64,000 bases of DNA. Origin: K189A clade bacterium. Its GTDB lineage: Bacteria; Pseudomonadota; Gammaproteobacteria; Pseudomonadales; Azotimanducaceae. Where the stretch lies: assembly GCA_902565895.1 (NCBI GenBank), contig CACFGV010000007.1, positions 1-64,000 of the forward strand. The letters are read 5' to 3'. Both the position numbers and the translations under genes were made by a program. How positions within the stretch are numbered: position 1 is the stretch's first letter; the number at the start of each line of letters is the position of its first letter. The notes below the pieces were generated by a model. That model was not told the origin of the DNA. It searched no databases and saw only the letters and a list, made by a program, of their open reading frames with translations. This document shows, piece by piece, positions 27,585 through 36,943 of this stretch.

Positions 27585-28838
27585 TTAGGATTGCGGACTC
27601 GAGGCCGGACCTATGCTCGCCATCCAAACAACAACAAACGCTACCAACGAGGTGGCTAGCGCGCAGATAAAGGCAAAAGTATAGGAACCCGCATAGTCAA
27701 AAATCCAGCCCATGCAGAAAGGCCCCGCTGCGACCCCTAATACAGAAATCGCATTCGCTCTGGCAAACACCTGGGGATAAATATCCACCGAGTACTTTTC
27801 TGCCAGCCACAAAGGTTGTGTCATTAACAAATTACCAACACTCAAACCAAATATGCCGGCTGCCACAACACCCATTACGCTGTTTGGGGCAAAAGCAATC
27901 AATAGCAGTCCAACACTTTGCAGCAACAAATTACCCAGAGCAAAACGCCGTATGGGCATCCAACTGACCAGCCAGCCGCCGATAAACCGCCCGGTTATGC
28001 TGGCAATAGACAATGCCTGCACCGCCAAGGCAGCCATGGTGAAGTCGCCTAACAGTTCTACACGACTGTACAAATGTGCAATCGAACCCACCTGGGAACC
28101 CATAATCAACACATAAGCTACTGCCAATAAAATATAAAAGCGGCTGCGCAACGCCGCCGCCAAGCTTGCGGCGAGTTGCGCGGACAACTGCCCGGTATCG
28201 GCGGCGTTGTGAGCTGAAGACTCCTCGTTGCTCGGAAATCGCAGAAACAAGGCGATGGGGACCACAGACAGCACCAAGAACACGCCCAGCCAATGCATGG
28301 TGAGATCAAATCCCCAGCCGTTCATAACATAGGCAGTTAACGGCGTAATTAGAAAACCACCAAGGGATAAACCAGTAGACCCCACAGCCAGCGCCATTGA
28401 CCGCTCTGGGCCCGGAAACCAACGAGTGATTAGCGTCGTAGAGATAACAATTGAGATACCGGCATTGCCGATACCAAATACAGTAAATAAGGCATAAACC
28501 TGCCAAAGCTGATCGGCGAAGCCCACCAGAGCTACGGCCACCCCGGATACCAACGCACCTGCGATCACCACTCTGCGCACCGACCAAACACGCAGTAGGT
28601 CAGCTACATACAGACCCGCCACCCCGCCGACGACAAAGAATAGACTCACTGCAAAAGATGTGTCGGCAGAGGACACCGCCAACTGCGCGGACAGGCGGTT
28701 GATGTAAACCGACATATTGTAGAAACCCAGCCCAGAACTCACGGTTTGCATAAGCAACGTCAGGCCCACAATCGCCCATCCATGGGGATTGTTTTTCACA
28801 GACATTCGCAAACTGGAGGAGTCAGGAGATGGCGGCAT
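27585..28838 (-). CDS. Major facilitator superfamily transporter
   Basis: The ATG 28838 (MPPSPDSSSLRMSVKNN) is taken as the start; an in-frame TTG lies upstream. The 417-residue product has about twelve hydrophobic segments. The first reads GWAIVGLTLLMQTVSSGLGF, and the pattern YINRL...S.A.TS.A.SL..V resembles the monocarboxylate/oxalate-formate type of MFS carrier. The substrate is unknown. It is divergent from an SDR gene, 150 bp away, and its end is 114 bp from the htrA start. Confidence 0.87.
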   Translation of the reverse strand: MPPSPDSSSLRMSVKNNPHGWAIVGLTLLMQTVSSGLGFYNMSVYINRLSAQLAVSSADTSFAVSLFFVVGGVAGLYVADLLRVWSVRRVVIAGALVSGVAVALVGFADQLWQVYALFTVFGIGNAGISIVISTTLITRWFPGPERSMALAVGSTGLSLGGFLITPLTAYVMNGWGFDLTMHWLGVFLVLSVVPIALFLRFPSNEESSAHNAADTGQLSAQLAASLAAALRSRFYILLAVAYVLIMGSQVGSIAHLYSRVELLGDFTMAALAVQALSIASITGRFIGGWLVSWMPIRRFALGNLLLQSVGLLLIAFAPNSVMGVVAAGIFGLSVGNLLMTQPLWLAEKYSVDIYPQVFARANAISVLGVAAGPFCMGWIFDYAGSYTFAFICALATSLVAFVVVWMASIGPASSPQS

Positions 28839-28988
28839 TGTATTCTTCAACCTCAAGAAAATAGCGGGCCGATTTGCAACCGCCTTCGAAGACTAACGCG
28901 CTGATCAGTACTCGGCAGCGCACTATAGAACCGACCCTGTAAAAGGTCTATGGTTCCAGGCTTGGAGAACAAATAGGGAGGAGCAGCA

Positions 28989-29759
28989 ATGGAGCTAGCC
29001 GATAAAATCGTTGTGGTAACCGGCGGTGCCAGCGGCATTGGCCGCGAAATGTGTCGCCGTTTTGTCCGCGAAGGCGCAAAGCAAGTCGTGGTCGCAGATC
29101 GAGATGGCGACGGTGCCGAAGCGGTCGCCGCAGAGATCGGGGGTGTTGCCATGGCGGTAGACGTGCGCGAAGAGGCACAGATTGTCAATTTGATTGAGAC
29201 CACCGAGAAGGACATTGGCCCTATTGATCTGTTTTGTTCCAACGCAGGTATTGGTATTGGCCGAGGTATCGATACCTCAGACGAAGTTTGGCAAACCATC
29301 TGGGAAGTAAACACAATGTCCCACGTCTGGGCCGCTCGAGCCCTGGTACCACTGATGATCGAACGCGGCGGCGGTTATTTACTCAGCACGGCCTCTGCTG
29401 CCGGACTGTTAAGCCAAATTGGCTCAGTGACTTACGCTGTAACCAAGCACGCTGCCGTTTCGTTGGCAGAATGGTTGTCGATCACCTACGGCGATCAGGG
29501 CATTAAAGTTTCAGTTCTGTGTCCGCAAGCCGTCCGCACCGCCATGACCGCTGGCGGCCCTGGGGTTGCCGGCGTAGACGGCATGATTGAGCCAGAGGTT
29601 GCAGTGGACGCAGTGGTCGAAACATTGCGAGAAGAACGCTTCTTAGTGCTGCCCCACCCCGAGGTGGCAGAGTACATTAAGCGCAAAACCTCAGACTACG
29701 ACCGCTGGTTGACCGGTATGCGACGGTTACAGGCCCAATATAACCGCCCAACAGAATAG
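28989..29759 (+). CDS. Short-chain dehydrogenase/reductase
   Basis: The 256-residue product has [11 protein letters not shown] at the cofactor site, NAG in CSNAGIGIG, and the catalytic serine and tyrosine/lysine ([18 protein letters not shown]). Aspartate after the second strand (VADRDGDG) favours NAD. A strong AGGGAGGAG RBS lies before the ATG. The stop is directly adjacent to the convergent coaX stop, with no spacer. The substrate is not known. Confidence 0.9.
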   Translation: MELADKIVVVTGGASGIGREMCRRFVREGAKQVVVADRDGDGAEAVAAEIGGVAMAVDVREEAQIVNLIETTEKDIGPIDLFCSNAGIGIGRGIDTSDEVWQTIWEVNTMSHVWAARALVPLMIERGGGYLLSTASAAGLLSQIGSVTYAVTKHAAVSLAEWLSITYGDQGIKVSVLCPQAVRTAMTAGGPGVAGVDGMIEPEVAVDAVVETLREERFLVLPHPEVAEYIKRKTSDYDRWLTGMRRLQAQYNRPTE

Positions 29760-30548
29760 CTAGCCTGAGTCCTTTAAAAAGCCATTAAGACGCAGGGCTT
29801 CTAGGAGACCAATCAAGATCAAGTCTGAAACAACATGATCGAATAAGTCTTCACGATCGAAAAGATGTGCAAAACCACCAGTGGCAATAACCACTGGTGG
29901 GTCGTCGGCAAATACCTCAGCGCTGATGCGCGACGTCAACTCGCGCACCATGCCTACGTTGCTCCAATACAAGCCGCGCTGAATACTCTCTGTGGTGGTC
30001 TTACCCATAGCGACTTTAGCAGGTTTAATTTCAACCGACGGCAGCTTCGCGGTTTTTGCCTCTAGCGCCTCCATAGCCAGGCGAATGCCAGGCATGATGT
30101 TGCCACCCAAAAAGACCCGGTCTTTCGACACCGCACACACCGTGGTTGCGGTGCCAAAATCTACAACAATAAGATTACGGTCTGGAAACAACTTGACCGC
30201 ACCCATGGCGTCGGCAATGCGATCGCTGCCTACTTCCTTCGGGTCTTTGTAGCCAATTTGCAGGCCCGTCTTTAGTCCTGGCCGCAGCACCATGGGGTCA
30301 ATGTCGAAGTACTTCTGACAACACGCCCACAACGTATAATTGAGTTCAGGCACCACCGACGAGATACCAATGGTTTCAATCGCTTCCGGCGCAACACCGT
30401 TTTCGCGCAGTGCCCCGCGTAAAAACACACCAATTTCGTCAGACGAGCTGCGCGAGGTCGACGCGTAGCGGAACTGCATACTCAGTTCGCCCTGATCAAA
30501 TACCCCACAAAAGATCTGACTATTACCAACATCTAAAACAAGAATCAT
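29760..30548 (-). CDS. coaX: Type III pantothenate kinase
   Basis: The 262-residue product begins MILVLDVGNSQIFCGVFD, with the DxGN phosphate motif of the ASKHA fold. It also has VDFGTATTVC and FLGGNIMPGIRLAMEAL, both characteristic of CoaX. It phosphorylates pantothenate, the first committed step to coenzyme A, and needs a monovalent cation. panB and panC lie upstream on the same strand, so pantothenate synthesis and use are grouped. A three-unit repeat array separates panC from coaX. Confidence 0.95.
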   Translation of the reverse strand: MILVLDVGNSQIFCGVFDQGELSMQFRYASTSRSSSDEIGVFLRGALRENGVAPEAIETIGISSVVPELNYTLWACCQKYFDIDPMVLRPGLKTGLQIGYKDPKEVGSDRIADAMGAVKLFPDRNLIVVDFGTATTVCAVSKDRVFLGGNIMPGIRLAMEALEAKTAKLPSVEIKPAKVAMGKTTTESIQRGLYWSNVGMVRELTSRISAEVFADDPPVVIATGGFAHLFDREDLFDHVVSDLILIGLLEALRLNGFLKDSG

Positions 30549-30575
30549 TAGTTATGTCCTTCTGAACAGGTTTTA

Positions 30576-30686
30576 CCCCCGCATATCGGATTACTCCTGA
30601 ACTGGTCGCGGGCCCCGCAGATCAGATTTATCTCCTACTGATGGCGGGGCCCGCAGATCAGAGTGTTCCTGAACTGGTGGCGGGGG
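30576..30686. repeat. Three tandem 37-bp palindromic repeats (REP-like) overlapping the panC end
   Basis: Three contiguous 37-bp units (30576-30612, 30613-30649, 30650-30686) share CCCCGC...GCGGGG-type outer stems and an inner ATCAG/CTGAT (or CTGGT) stem. The panC frame runs through the third unit and stops inside the second, so its last 17 or so residues are repeat-encoded. The outer stem equals that of the array at 26013-26089, but the core differs. Confidence 0.88.
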
Positions 30687-31444
30687 ACATTATCAATCAA
30701 CCGCACCTGGCCATTACCACTGTTCACAACAATGGCGCCAAATCGCCGACCGTCGTTACTCTGCACGTAATCAACGTCCACCTCTAAGTCGCGCAATTGC
30801 TGCACGGCTTCAGAATCGCTGTGAGCGCTGCGCAATATGGCATTAAATCGACCTGCTTTGGATCGCGCGCACGCATCCAACAACTGGTTGCGCGATGACA
30901 TCGCCAAGCCATCGGCCTCGCGCACCGTTTCGCAACCGACAATGTCTACTGGCATAAAAAACGCGACGGCCATATCTTTTATCAGCTGGTATTGCTGATA
31001 ATCCTTCAAACCAAAGTACGCACGCTGAGGCTGAACCAGGTTCAGCAACTTCATTACCACCGTCAACACACCGGTAAAATGCCCCGGCCGGTCGGCGCCA
31101 CACAACCCCTTACTGAATTTGGTTTCATCCACTTGAAAGCAATAGTCGTCTGGATAAATTTGCCCATAGGTGGGCAACAGCACAGCGCTTACCCTAGACT
31201 CTTTGGCCATCTGCAAATCAGCTTCTAAAGTTTCTGGGTACGCCGCCAGATCTTTGGGGTCATTAAACTGGGTCGCGTTCAAATAGATACTCAACACCGT
31301 ACTTTGGTTTTCCGCCACGCTACGTTGCAGCAGCGATTGATGGCCCGCGTGTAACGCGCCCATCGTCGGCACAAAACCCAGAGTCTGATCTTGAAGCCCA
31401 CTGCGCCAGTCATGCCATGCCGGCAGGTTGTCGATCACCTTCAT
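30635..31444 (-). CDS. panC: Pantothenate synthetase
   Basis: The 269-residue product has the class I nucleotidyl-transferase motifs PTMGALHAGHQSLL and LNATQFNDPKDLAAYPET, with KDYQQYQLI and AMSSRNQLL. It joins pantoate and beta-alanine using ATP. The normal end of the family is near VRLIDN; here a tail of about 17 residues (through ICGPRHQ) is read from a repeat array. The start overlaps the panB stop by 4 bp (ATGA), so the pair is translationally coupled. Confidence 0.95.
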   Translation of the reverse strand: MKVIDNLPAWHDWRSGLQDQTLGFVPTMGALHAGHQSLLQRSVAENQSTVLSIYLNATQFNDPKDLAAYPETLEADLQMAKESRVSAVLLPTYGQIYPDDYCFQVDETKFSKGLCGADRPGHFTGVLTVVMKLLNLVQPQRAYFGLKDYQQYQLIKDMAVAFFMPVDIVGCETVREADGLAMSSRNQLLDACARSKAGRFNAILRSAHSDSEAVQQLRDLEVDVDYVQSNDGRRFGAIVVNSGNGQVRLIDNVPRHQFRNTLICGPRHQ

Positions 31445-32229
31445 TGATAGACTTCTTGGCAGTTCGGGAACGCGCCACTTGTCACGTCACTATGGAAATG
31501 ATTCACCGCCTCACTGAGCGCTTGGTGACCGTTCATATAATGGCGCAGAAACTTCGGCTTAAAGTCCGCCTGCATTCCCAGCAGGTCTTGCAGCACTAAT
31601 ACCTGGCCGTCTGTAAATGGCCCGGCACCAATACCAATGGTGGGTATCGACAGCGCTTGAGTGATTTTGCGCCCTAACATCTGCGGTATGCATTCCAGCA
31701 CCAGCGCAAAACAACCGGCTTGTTCCAGCGCCTTGGCGTCGGCCAGGATTTTTTCCGCAGCCGCCTCGGCGCGACCCTGCACCTTATGACCACCAAAGGC
31801 TTCCACAGATTGCGGGGTTAAGCCTAAGTGCCCCATAACCGGCACCCCAGACTCCACAACGTGTGCCATCAGATCGAGCTGCCCAGCAGCACCCTCAATT
31901 TTTATTGCATTACTGCCCGCCCGCATAAGCTCAGACACGCCTTGCAATGCGACATCATGGCTATAACGCGCCTGCATAAACGGCATGTCGCCCACAATAA
32001 ACTTATTCGGCGCACCCCTACGCACGGCTGCGACATGGGTCGCCATCATGTCAACGGTCGCGTGTACCGTGCTGGGAAAGCCATGCATCACCATGGCCAG
32101 ACTGTCACCCACCAGTAGGGTGTCTACATCACTTTGGTTAAGAAATTGCGCCGACCAATAGTCGTAACAGGTGACCATAGAAACCTTGTCACCAGCGACC
32201 TTACGGCGCGCGAAATCGTTGATATTCAT
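31441..32229 (-). CDS. panB: 3-methyl-2-oxobutanoate hydroxymethyltransferase
   Basis: The start ATG 32229 (MNINDFARRKVAGDKVSMV) has GGAG upstream and gives 262 residues, the family norm; a frame from 32280 is longer. Signatures include TCYDYWSAQFL, LLVGDSLAMVMHG and LGLTPQSVEAFGG. It makes ketopantoate from 2-oxoisovalerate and methylene-tetrahydrofolate. It begins the panB-panC-(repeat)-coaX unit. The 223 bp upstream contain no gene and should hold the promoter. Confidence 0.95.
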   Translation of the reverse strand: MNINDFARRKVAGDKVSMVTCYDYWSAQFLNQSDVDTLLVGDSLAMVMHGFPSTVHATVDMMATHVAAVRRGAPNKFIVGDMPFMQARYSHDVALQGVSELMRAGSNAIKIEGAAGQLDLMAHVVESGVPVMGHLGLTPQSVEAFGGHKVQGRAEAAAEKILADAKALEQAGCFALVLECIPQMLGRKITQALSIPTIGIGAGPFTDGQVLVLQDLLGMQADFKPKFLRHYMNGHQALSEAVNHFHSDVTSGAFPNCQEVYQ

Positions 32230-32452
32230 TTTGTCAGTGCTCCACTCAACAGAAGCACCGCGTCCACTGCTGTGGACCACGTTAGCGTCAACATACCGGC
32301 GCTTCCTGGTACCTGTCTGTTTAAGATCAGGTCCTCACGTTGTATGAATCAGATCGGCAAGATCCCCCAGTCTCTGCCCGGTCGCCCGAAGGCTGCCTTA
32401 GGTCAGAGCTCAGGCGGAAAGTACAATAAGCGTGTCGAGGTGTCGATAGGTG

Positions 32453-33469
32453 TTAACCCGGGGAATAACCGTTCATGGTGACAACGGCTTTACCTATAAC
32501 CTCGCGATTCTCCAACAGGCGCATGGCTTCCACCGCTTGGGCCAGCGGCAACGCATGACTGATATAAGGGTCAATTTCGCCGGCTTCTGCCATAGCGTGT
32601 AAACGGTCACGGTTTTCTTGACCCTTGACCGGGTCTAGCCGTCCGTATTCCCCAGCACGCACGCCGATCACCGACAATTGTTTAATCAAAATAAGATTCA
32701 CCGCCGCTTGGGGCCAACGGCCACTGGTGAAACCAATGGTCAGCAACCGCCCACCGACATTGACGCAGCGCATGCTCTCGTCAAACACGTCACCGCCCAC
32801 TGGGTCGTACACGACATCTGCACCCTTGCCCTCGGTCAACGCTTTCACCTGATCACGAAACCCACCTAACGAGCCGTCGGCCTGAGTGTAATTGATGACA
32901 TGATCAGCGCCGCGGGACTTCACCACCGCCAGCTTGTCGTCACGTCCACCGGTGCCAATGACCTGGGCACCAAAGTGTTTGCCCAAATCCACCGCCGCCA
33001 TGCCGACACCGCCCGTGGCACCATGCACCAGTAAATGCTCGCCAGCTTGTAAATCGCCGCGCCGGTACAGGGCAACATAGGCTGTTAAGTAGGCGGTTTG
33101 ATAACTCGCTGCCTTGGCGTAGTCCATGCCCTTGGGCAGCGGCTTAAGTTGAGACTCAGCCACCACCACCGCTTCGGCGAAGCCGCCATAACGCATACTG
33201 ACAACAACCGCATCGCCTTCTTTAACGCTGACACCTGGTCCGCAAGCCTCAACATCACCCGCGGCTTCGCCACCCGGCGCAAACGGCAGCGGCGGCTTAA
33301 ACTGATATTTGCCCTGAATCATTAACAGATCGGGGAAGTTCACCGCACAGGCTTTCAGCCGCACCCGCACCTCACCTGGGCCAGGTTCCGGTAACTCAAC
33401 TTCGCGCATCGACACCGAACCAATGTCTTCGGCAATCACGTCGCATATAACCGCGTTAATCCGCGTCAT
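32453..33469 (-). CDS. NADPH:quinone oxidoreductase family protein (MDR, zinc-free)
   Basis: The 338-residue product has the quinone-reductase pattern AVNFPDLLMIQGKYQFKPPL and PFAPGGEAAGDVE, and the NADPH motif HGATGGVGMAAVDLGKHFG. The structural zinc cysteines of alcohol dehydrogenases are absent. It reduces quinones or enones. Its ATG overlaps the coxM-like stop by 4 bp, so it is the last gene of the cox-like operon, which suggests that it acts on the same substrate or electron path. Confidence 0.9.
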   Translation of the reverse strand: MTRINAVICDVIAEDIGSVSMREVELPEPGPGEVRVRLKACAVNFPDLLMIQGKYQFKPPLPFAPGGEAAGDVEACGPGVSVKEGDAVVVSMRYGGFAEAVVVAESQLKPLPKGMDYAKAASYQTAYLTAYVALYRRGDLQAGEHLLVHGATGGVGMAAVDLGKHFGAQVIGTGGRDDKLAVVKSRGADHVINYTQADGSLGGFRDQVKALTEGKGADVVYDPVGGDVFDESMRCVNVGGRLLTIGFTSGRWPQAAVNLILIKQLSVIGVRAGEYGRLDPVKGQENRDRLHAMAEAGEIDPYISHALPLAQAVEAMRLLENREVIGKAVVTMNGYSPG

Positions 33470-34272
33470 AACGTTACCTCCAGCAGCTTCTGCACCGCAC
33501 GCTGGCCCATCACCCGCACTAAGTGCGCGCGATAGTCGGCTGAAGCGTGCAGGTCGCTGTTAAAACCGGCATTGGGAACGTCAGAATTTGCCAATGCCCC
33601 AGCACTGAAATCAGCTTGCAGCAGTTGTTCCATGCCACAAGCACGAAAGGCACAAGGGCCTGCACCGGTAACACCAACACGAATAGAGTCGCCAAAGTCT
33701 GCCACCAATACACCCACCACCGCATAACCAGACGCTTGGTTCGCAAACTTCGCGTAAGCAGCGCGCTGTGGCACCGGAAACTCAACCCGCAGAATAATTT
33801 CATTTGGACTGAGCGCTGTTTCGAACAGATCCACAAAGAATTCGTCGGCATGAATGCGGCGCTGGTTCGTCACAAACGTTGCACCCAAGGCCACCACTGC
33901 CGCCGGATAGTCTGCGGCAGGATCAGAGTTCGCAAGGGAACCGCCCAGAGTGCCGCGGTTACGCACTTGATTGTCACCAATGCCCGCCGCAACCTTAGCC
34001 AAAACAGGCAATACGCTGCCAAGGGCTTGATGCTCGGCCACCTGGTTGTGTGTAGTCAGCGCTCCCACCACCACGCTGTCTGGGTTCACGGTCACACCCC
34101 GAAGCTCGTCCACCGCCGCCAAGTCGATAACATCACTGGGCTGAGCCAGGCGTTGCTTCATAGAAGGAATCAGTGTCATCCCACCGGCGATGTAAATGGG
34201 ATCGTCTGCTTGGGCAAATAACGTGTTGGCTTCGGCCAAGGAAGTTGGCGCGTGGTATTGAAAGGAATACAT
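33466..34272 (-). CDS. FAD-binding medium subunit of a CO-dehydrogenase/xanthine-oxidase-type hydroxylase
   Basis: The 268-residue product matches CoxM: AGGMTLIPSMKQRLAQP at residues 31-47 and RNRGTLGGSLANSDPAADYP near residue 110 form the FAD site. A C-terminal CODH_C-like domain follows. In these enzymes the subunit passes electrons from the 2Fe-2S subunit to the acceptor. It is directly adjacent to the coxS-like gene (stop and start abutting). The catalytic molybdenum subunit (CoxL) is not in this operon. Confidence 0.9.
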   Translation of the reverse strand: MYSFQYHAPTSLAEANTLFAQADDPIYIAGGMTLIPSMKQRLAQPSDVIDLAAVDELRGVTVNPDSVVVGALTTHNQVAEHQALGSVLPVLAKVAAGIGDNQVRNRGTLGGSLANSDPAADYPAAVVALGATFVTNQRRIHADEFFVDLFETALSPNEIILRVEFPVPQRAAYAKFANQASGYAVVGVLVADFGDSIRVGVTGAGPCAFRACGMEQLLQADFSAGALANSDVPNAGFNSDLHASADYRAHLVRVMGQRAVQKLLEVTL

Positions 34273-34752
34273 TTACTCAGCCGCGCCTTGGGCTTTGCGT
34301 TGATCCGCCACAGCCTGCACAGCCCGCACAATGTTGTGGTAGCCAGTGCACCGGCACAGATTACCCTTTAGTCCAGCGCGGATGCTTATGTTCGATAGTT
34401 CCGAATTATTTTCCACCAAATCAATGGCCTGCATGATCATGCCGGGGGTGCAGAAGCCGCACTGCAGACCATGATGCTCACGAAACGACGCCTGCATGGG
34501 GTGCAAATTCTCGGCGTCGCCAATGCCTTCGATGGTAGTAATGGCCATGTCTTGCGCCTGCACCGCCAACAAGGAACAGGACTTAATTGCGCGGCCGTCG
34601 GCATGCACCGTGCACGCGCCACACTGAGACGTGTCGCAACCCACATGAGTACCGGTCAGCCCCAAGTGCTCGCGCAGTACATCCACCAGCAGTGTATGCG
34701 CTGGCACATCAAGTTCGTGAACGCAGCCGTTCACAGACAAAGCAATTCGCAT
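34273..34752 (-). CDS. 2Fe-2S small subunit of a CO-dehydrogenase/xanthine-oxidase-type hydroxylase
   Basis: ATG 34752 (MRIALSVNGCVHELDV), behind GGGAGAGGGG, gives 159 residues. The first cluster is bound by cysteines in GCDTSQCGACTVHADG and KSCSLLA, the second by CGFCTPGMIM and CRCTGYHNIV. This is the usual CoxS layout. It carries electrons from the molybdenum centre to FAD. The partner molybdenum subunit must be supplied from elsewhere if the enzyme is functional. Confidence 0.92.
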   Translation of the reverse strand: MRIALSVNGCVHELDVPAHTLLVDVLREHLGLTGTHVGCDTSQCGACTVHADGRAIKSCSLLAVQAQDMAITTIEGIGDAENLHPMQASFREHHGLQCGFCTPGMIMQAIDLVENNSELSNISIRAGLKGNLCRCTGYHNIVRAVQAVADQRKAQGAAE

Positions 34753-34781
34753 CCCCTCTCCCTCAGCGCTGGCAAATGAAA

Positions 34782-35408
34782 CTAAAGCGCCAGCACCCCG
34801 GCCAAAATTAGCACCGCAAAAGCAATAAACCAAATCATGCCGGTGCCGTCGGTGGCGCGTTGTTCCGGCTCTGCCTCAGCAGGTTGATCGGCCTCGTTGC
34901 CTTCGGTCTTGGATTCGTCTTCGTTCATACCCGCCACCTCTTTGTTAGCCTTCGCATCACCGACCTCGTCAGCCGCCAACGCGGCACAAAAGTTAGCAAA
35001 AAATTCGTCCGCCATTTTGCGCGCAGCGGCGTCAACCAAACGGCTGCCCACTTGAGCCAGTTTACCGCCAACCGAGGCGTCTACCGAATAGGACAAAGAC
35101 GTGACGTTTGCACAAACCTCAGACAACTGCACATTGGCCGCGCCCTTGGCAACACCGGCACCGCCTTTGATCTCGCCCTGCAAAACATAGCTGTTGGGAG
35201 GATCGCTTTCAGTAATGGCCAACTGCACTTGGAACGTTGCGTTCACCGGACCCACCTTGGCCTTAACCGCAGCGGCAAAATGCGTGTCGTCCAACTGCTG
35301 CATAGACTGGCAGCCCGGCACACAGCGCTGTAATACTGCGGGGTTATTCAGCGCCGCCCAAACCAACTCAACCGACGCCGGAACCTCGTAAACACCCTGT
35401 TGCTGCAT
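34782..35408 (-). CDS. CoxG-like SRPBCC protein with C-terminal membrane anchor
   Basis: The 208-residue product has a CoxG SRPBCC domain in residues 1-145 (YEVPASVELVWAALNNPAVL, LQRCVPGCQSM, VGGKLAQVGSRLVDAAARKM). An acidic linker rich in Glu and Ala and one C-terminal membrane segment (MIWFIAFAVLILAGVLAL) follow. CoxG is implicated in recruiting carbon monoxide dehydrogenase to the membrane. It lies 29 bp upstream of the coxS-like gene. Confidence 0.88.
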   Translation of the reverse strand: MQQQGVYEVPASVELVWAALNNPAVLQRCVPGCQSMQQLDDTHFAAAVKAKVGPVNATFQVQLAITESDPPNSYVLQGEIKGGAGVAKGAANVQLSEVCANVTSLSYSVDASVGGKLAQVGSRLVDAAARKMADEFFANFCAALAADEVGDAKANKEVAGMNEDESKTEGNEADQPAEAEPEQRATDGTGMIWFIAFAVLILAGVLAL

Positions 35409-35429
35409 AGCCCTGAACCTACCTTGAAC

Positions 35430-36096
35430 TCAATCAACCAACGGCGCGCCGTCGAAGCGCTCTAACACCGCAAACTCAGACACCGGCTTGCGCGACAGCT
35501 TAGTGAGTTGCTTAACCGGTTTACCCATGGGAATCATAGCCGCAAAGGCATAGTGCGACGGCACCCCAAGCAGCTCCTGCAAAACCGGCTCTTGGGCCCC
35601 AACAAAGGTGGTGAGCGTGCCGCCCAAGCCCTCGTTACGAGCCGCCAGCAAAATATTCCAAGCAAAGGGATAAATAGAACCGCCAGAAATGACCCCGATG
35701 CGATCAAGCCCAGAATCAAACGACGCCACCACTGACAAATCGACAAAAACCAACAACACAACCGGCGCACCCGTGAGCTTGTCGACAAAACCCCGCGGCA
35801 ACTTGGTGGCAGCAACGGTTTCATCAGACACCGCAGAAGCGTTGATAGTATTCCACGGCGCCTCACCCGCCTGCACCTGAGCGGCGTAGCGCTGAAACCC
35901 AGGCTCAATAAGCTCACCCAAGCGCGCGCGGGTCGCGTCATCCCGCACCACAATCACCTTCCAACCCTGACGATTCCCCCCCACTCGGCGCAAACCGCGC
36001 GTTGTCTAAGATGCGCGCAAGCGCTTCGTCTGGCACCAGCTCGTCAACAAAATCCCGCGCAGCAAAGGTTGTGCGCATTACCTCGTAAAGCTCCAT
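35430..36096 (-). pseudogene. Nitroreductase-family gene split by a +1 frameshift at a G7 run
   Basis: Starting at ATG 36096, the frame encodes MELYEVMRTTFAARDFVD through ARFAPSGG and then leaves the family sequence, stopping at 35938. The rest of the protein (NRQGWKVIVVRDDATR onward to 35430) is in another frame. The switch falls in a run of seven G on the coding strand (35976-35982); six would restore a continuous protein of about 220 residues. It may be a true mutation, phase variation, or a sequencing error. It heads the cox-like operon, 21 bp before coxG. Confidence 0.85.
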
Positions 36097-36376
36097 AACC
36101 ACCCCGATAGGAAAAATAGCGAAGCGGTAACTTAACCACAAACGGTAACAAGCGCGAAAGCAGTCTTGGACGCGAAAGCCCTAATAAAACTGTTCTTGTC
36201 AGCGCATCGCCTTAGTGAGGCCCGCTTAAGCGAGTGATGGAAAATTTGGTTATTGATACCGCTCTGGGCGAAAAGTGCTTAAGTGAGTTCCGGCTATCCA
36301 TTATAGCTTTAGCTGATCAACGGGAATGACTCACTCCCTCTTTCCCCCTCCACCCTTTTTAAGGTGAAATGCTTTT
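36097..36376. promoter_or_regulatory. 280-bp divergent intergenic region between nitroreductase/cox-like operon and rluE
   Basis: No gene was found. The region should contain the promoters for the leftward cox-like operon and rightward rluE. It carries a short direct repeat (CTTAAGCGAGTG, CTTAAGTGAGTT), about 55 bp apart. No -35/-10 pair is good enough to call. Confidence 0.4.
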
Positions 36377-36922
36377 ATGTCGACCACCCTCCTTTTCAAC
36401 AAGCCTTTCAACGTGCTGTGTCAGTTTCGTGATACGCAAGGTCGTGCGTGCTTGGGGGACTTCATTGATGTGTCTGGCGTGTACGCGGCGGGTCGTTTAG
36501 ATCGCGACAGCGAAGGGTTGTTGGTACTGACCAACGACGGTGCGTTGAATCACAAGATCACTGACCCTGCTCACAAGATGTCTAAAACCTATTGGGTGCA
36601 GGTTGAAGGTTCGCCGTCTGCGGCGGACCTTGCGCCGTTGGCGGATGGTGTTGAACTTAAAGACGGTGTTTGTTTACCGGCGCAGTTTTCTTTGGGTGAG
36701 CCGGTATGGCCGGCCGGTGGATTGTGGCCTCGGGTGCCGCCTATTCGTGTGCGGCAGTCTATTCCTACCTCTTGGTTGTCGCTGACGCTGCGCGAGGGAC
36801 GTAACCGCCAGGTGCGGCGTATGTGTGCGGCTGTGGGTTTTCCGGTGTTGCGGTTGATTCGTTATCGAGTCGGGTCGTGGACTTTGGACGGTTTGGCCCC
36901 GGGTGAGTGGCGCCTGCTTTAG
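36377..36922 (+). CDS. rluE: 23S rRNA pseudouridine synthase RluE-type (RsuA family)
   Basis: The 181-residue product lacks the S4 domain and has the catalytic motif [19 protein letters not shown] near residue 45. [20 protein letters not shown] follows near the C-terminus. This short form is like RluE, which modifies U2457 of 23S rRNA in E. coli. AAGGTGA lies upstream of the ATG. It is convergent with the following nitroreductase gene. Confidence 0.9.
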   Translation: MSTTLLFNKPFNVLCQFRDTQGRACLGDFIDVSGVYAAGRLDRDSEGLLVLTNDGALNHKITDPAHKMSKTYWVQVEGSPSAADLAPLADGVELKDGVCLPAQFSLGEPVWPAGGLWPRVPPIRVRQSIPTSWLSLTLREGRNRQVRRMCAAVGFPVLRLIRYRVGSWTLDGLAPGEWRLL

Positions 36923-36943
36923 CTGTTTTTGCTCGGTTAGGCG

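Noticed and set aside
26077-27627. Extended htrA start reaching into the MFS gene
   Set aside because: The extra N-terminus is low-complexity (Lys, Gln, Asn), and a signal peptide with an RBS begins at GTG 27471.
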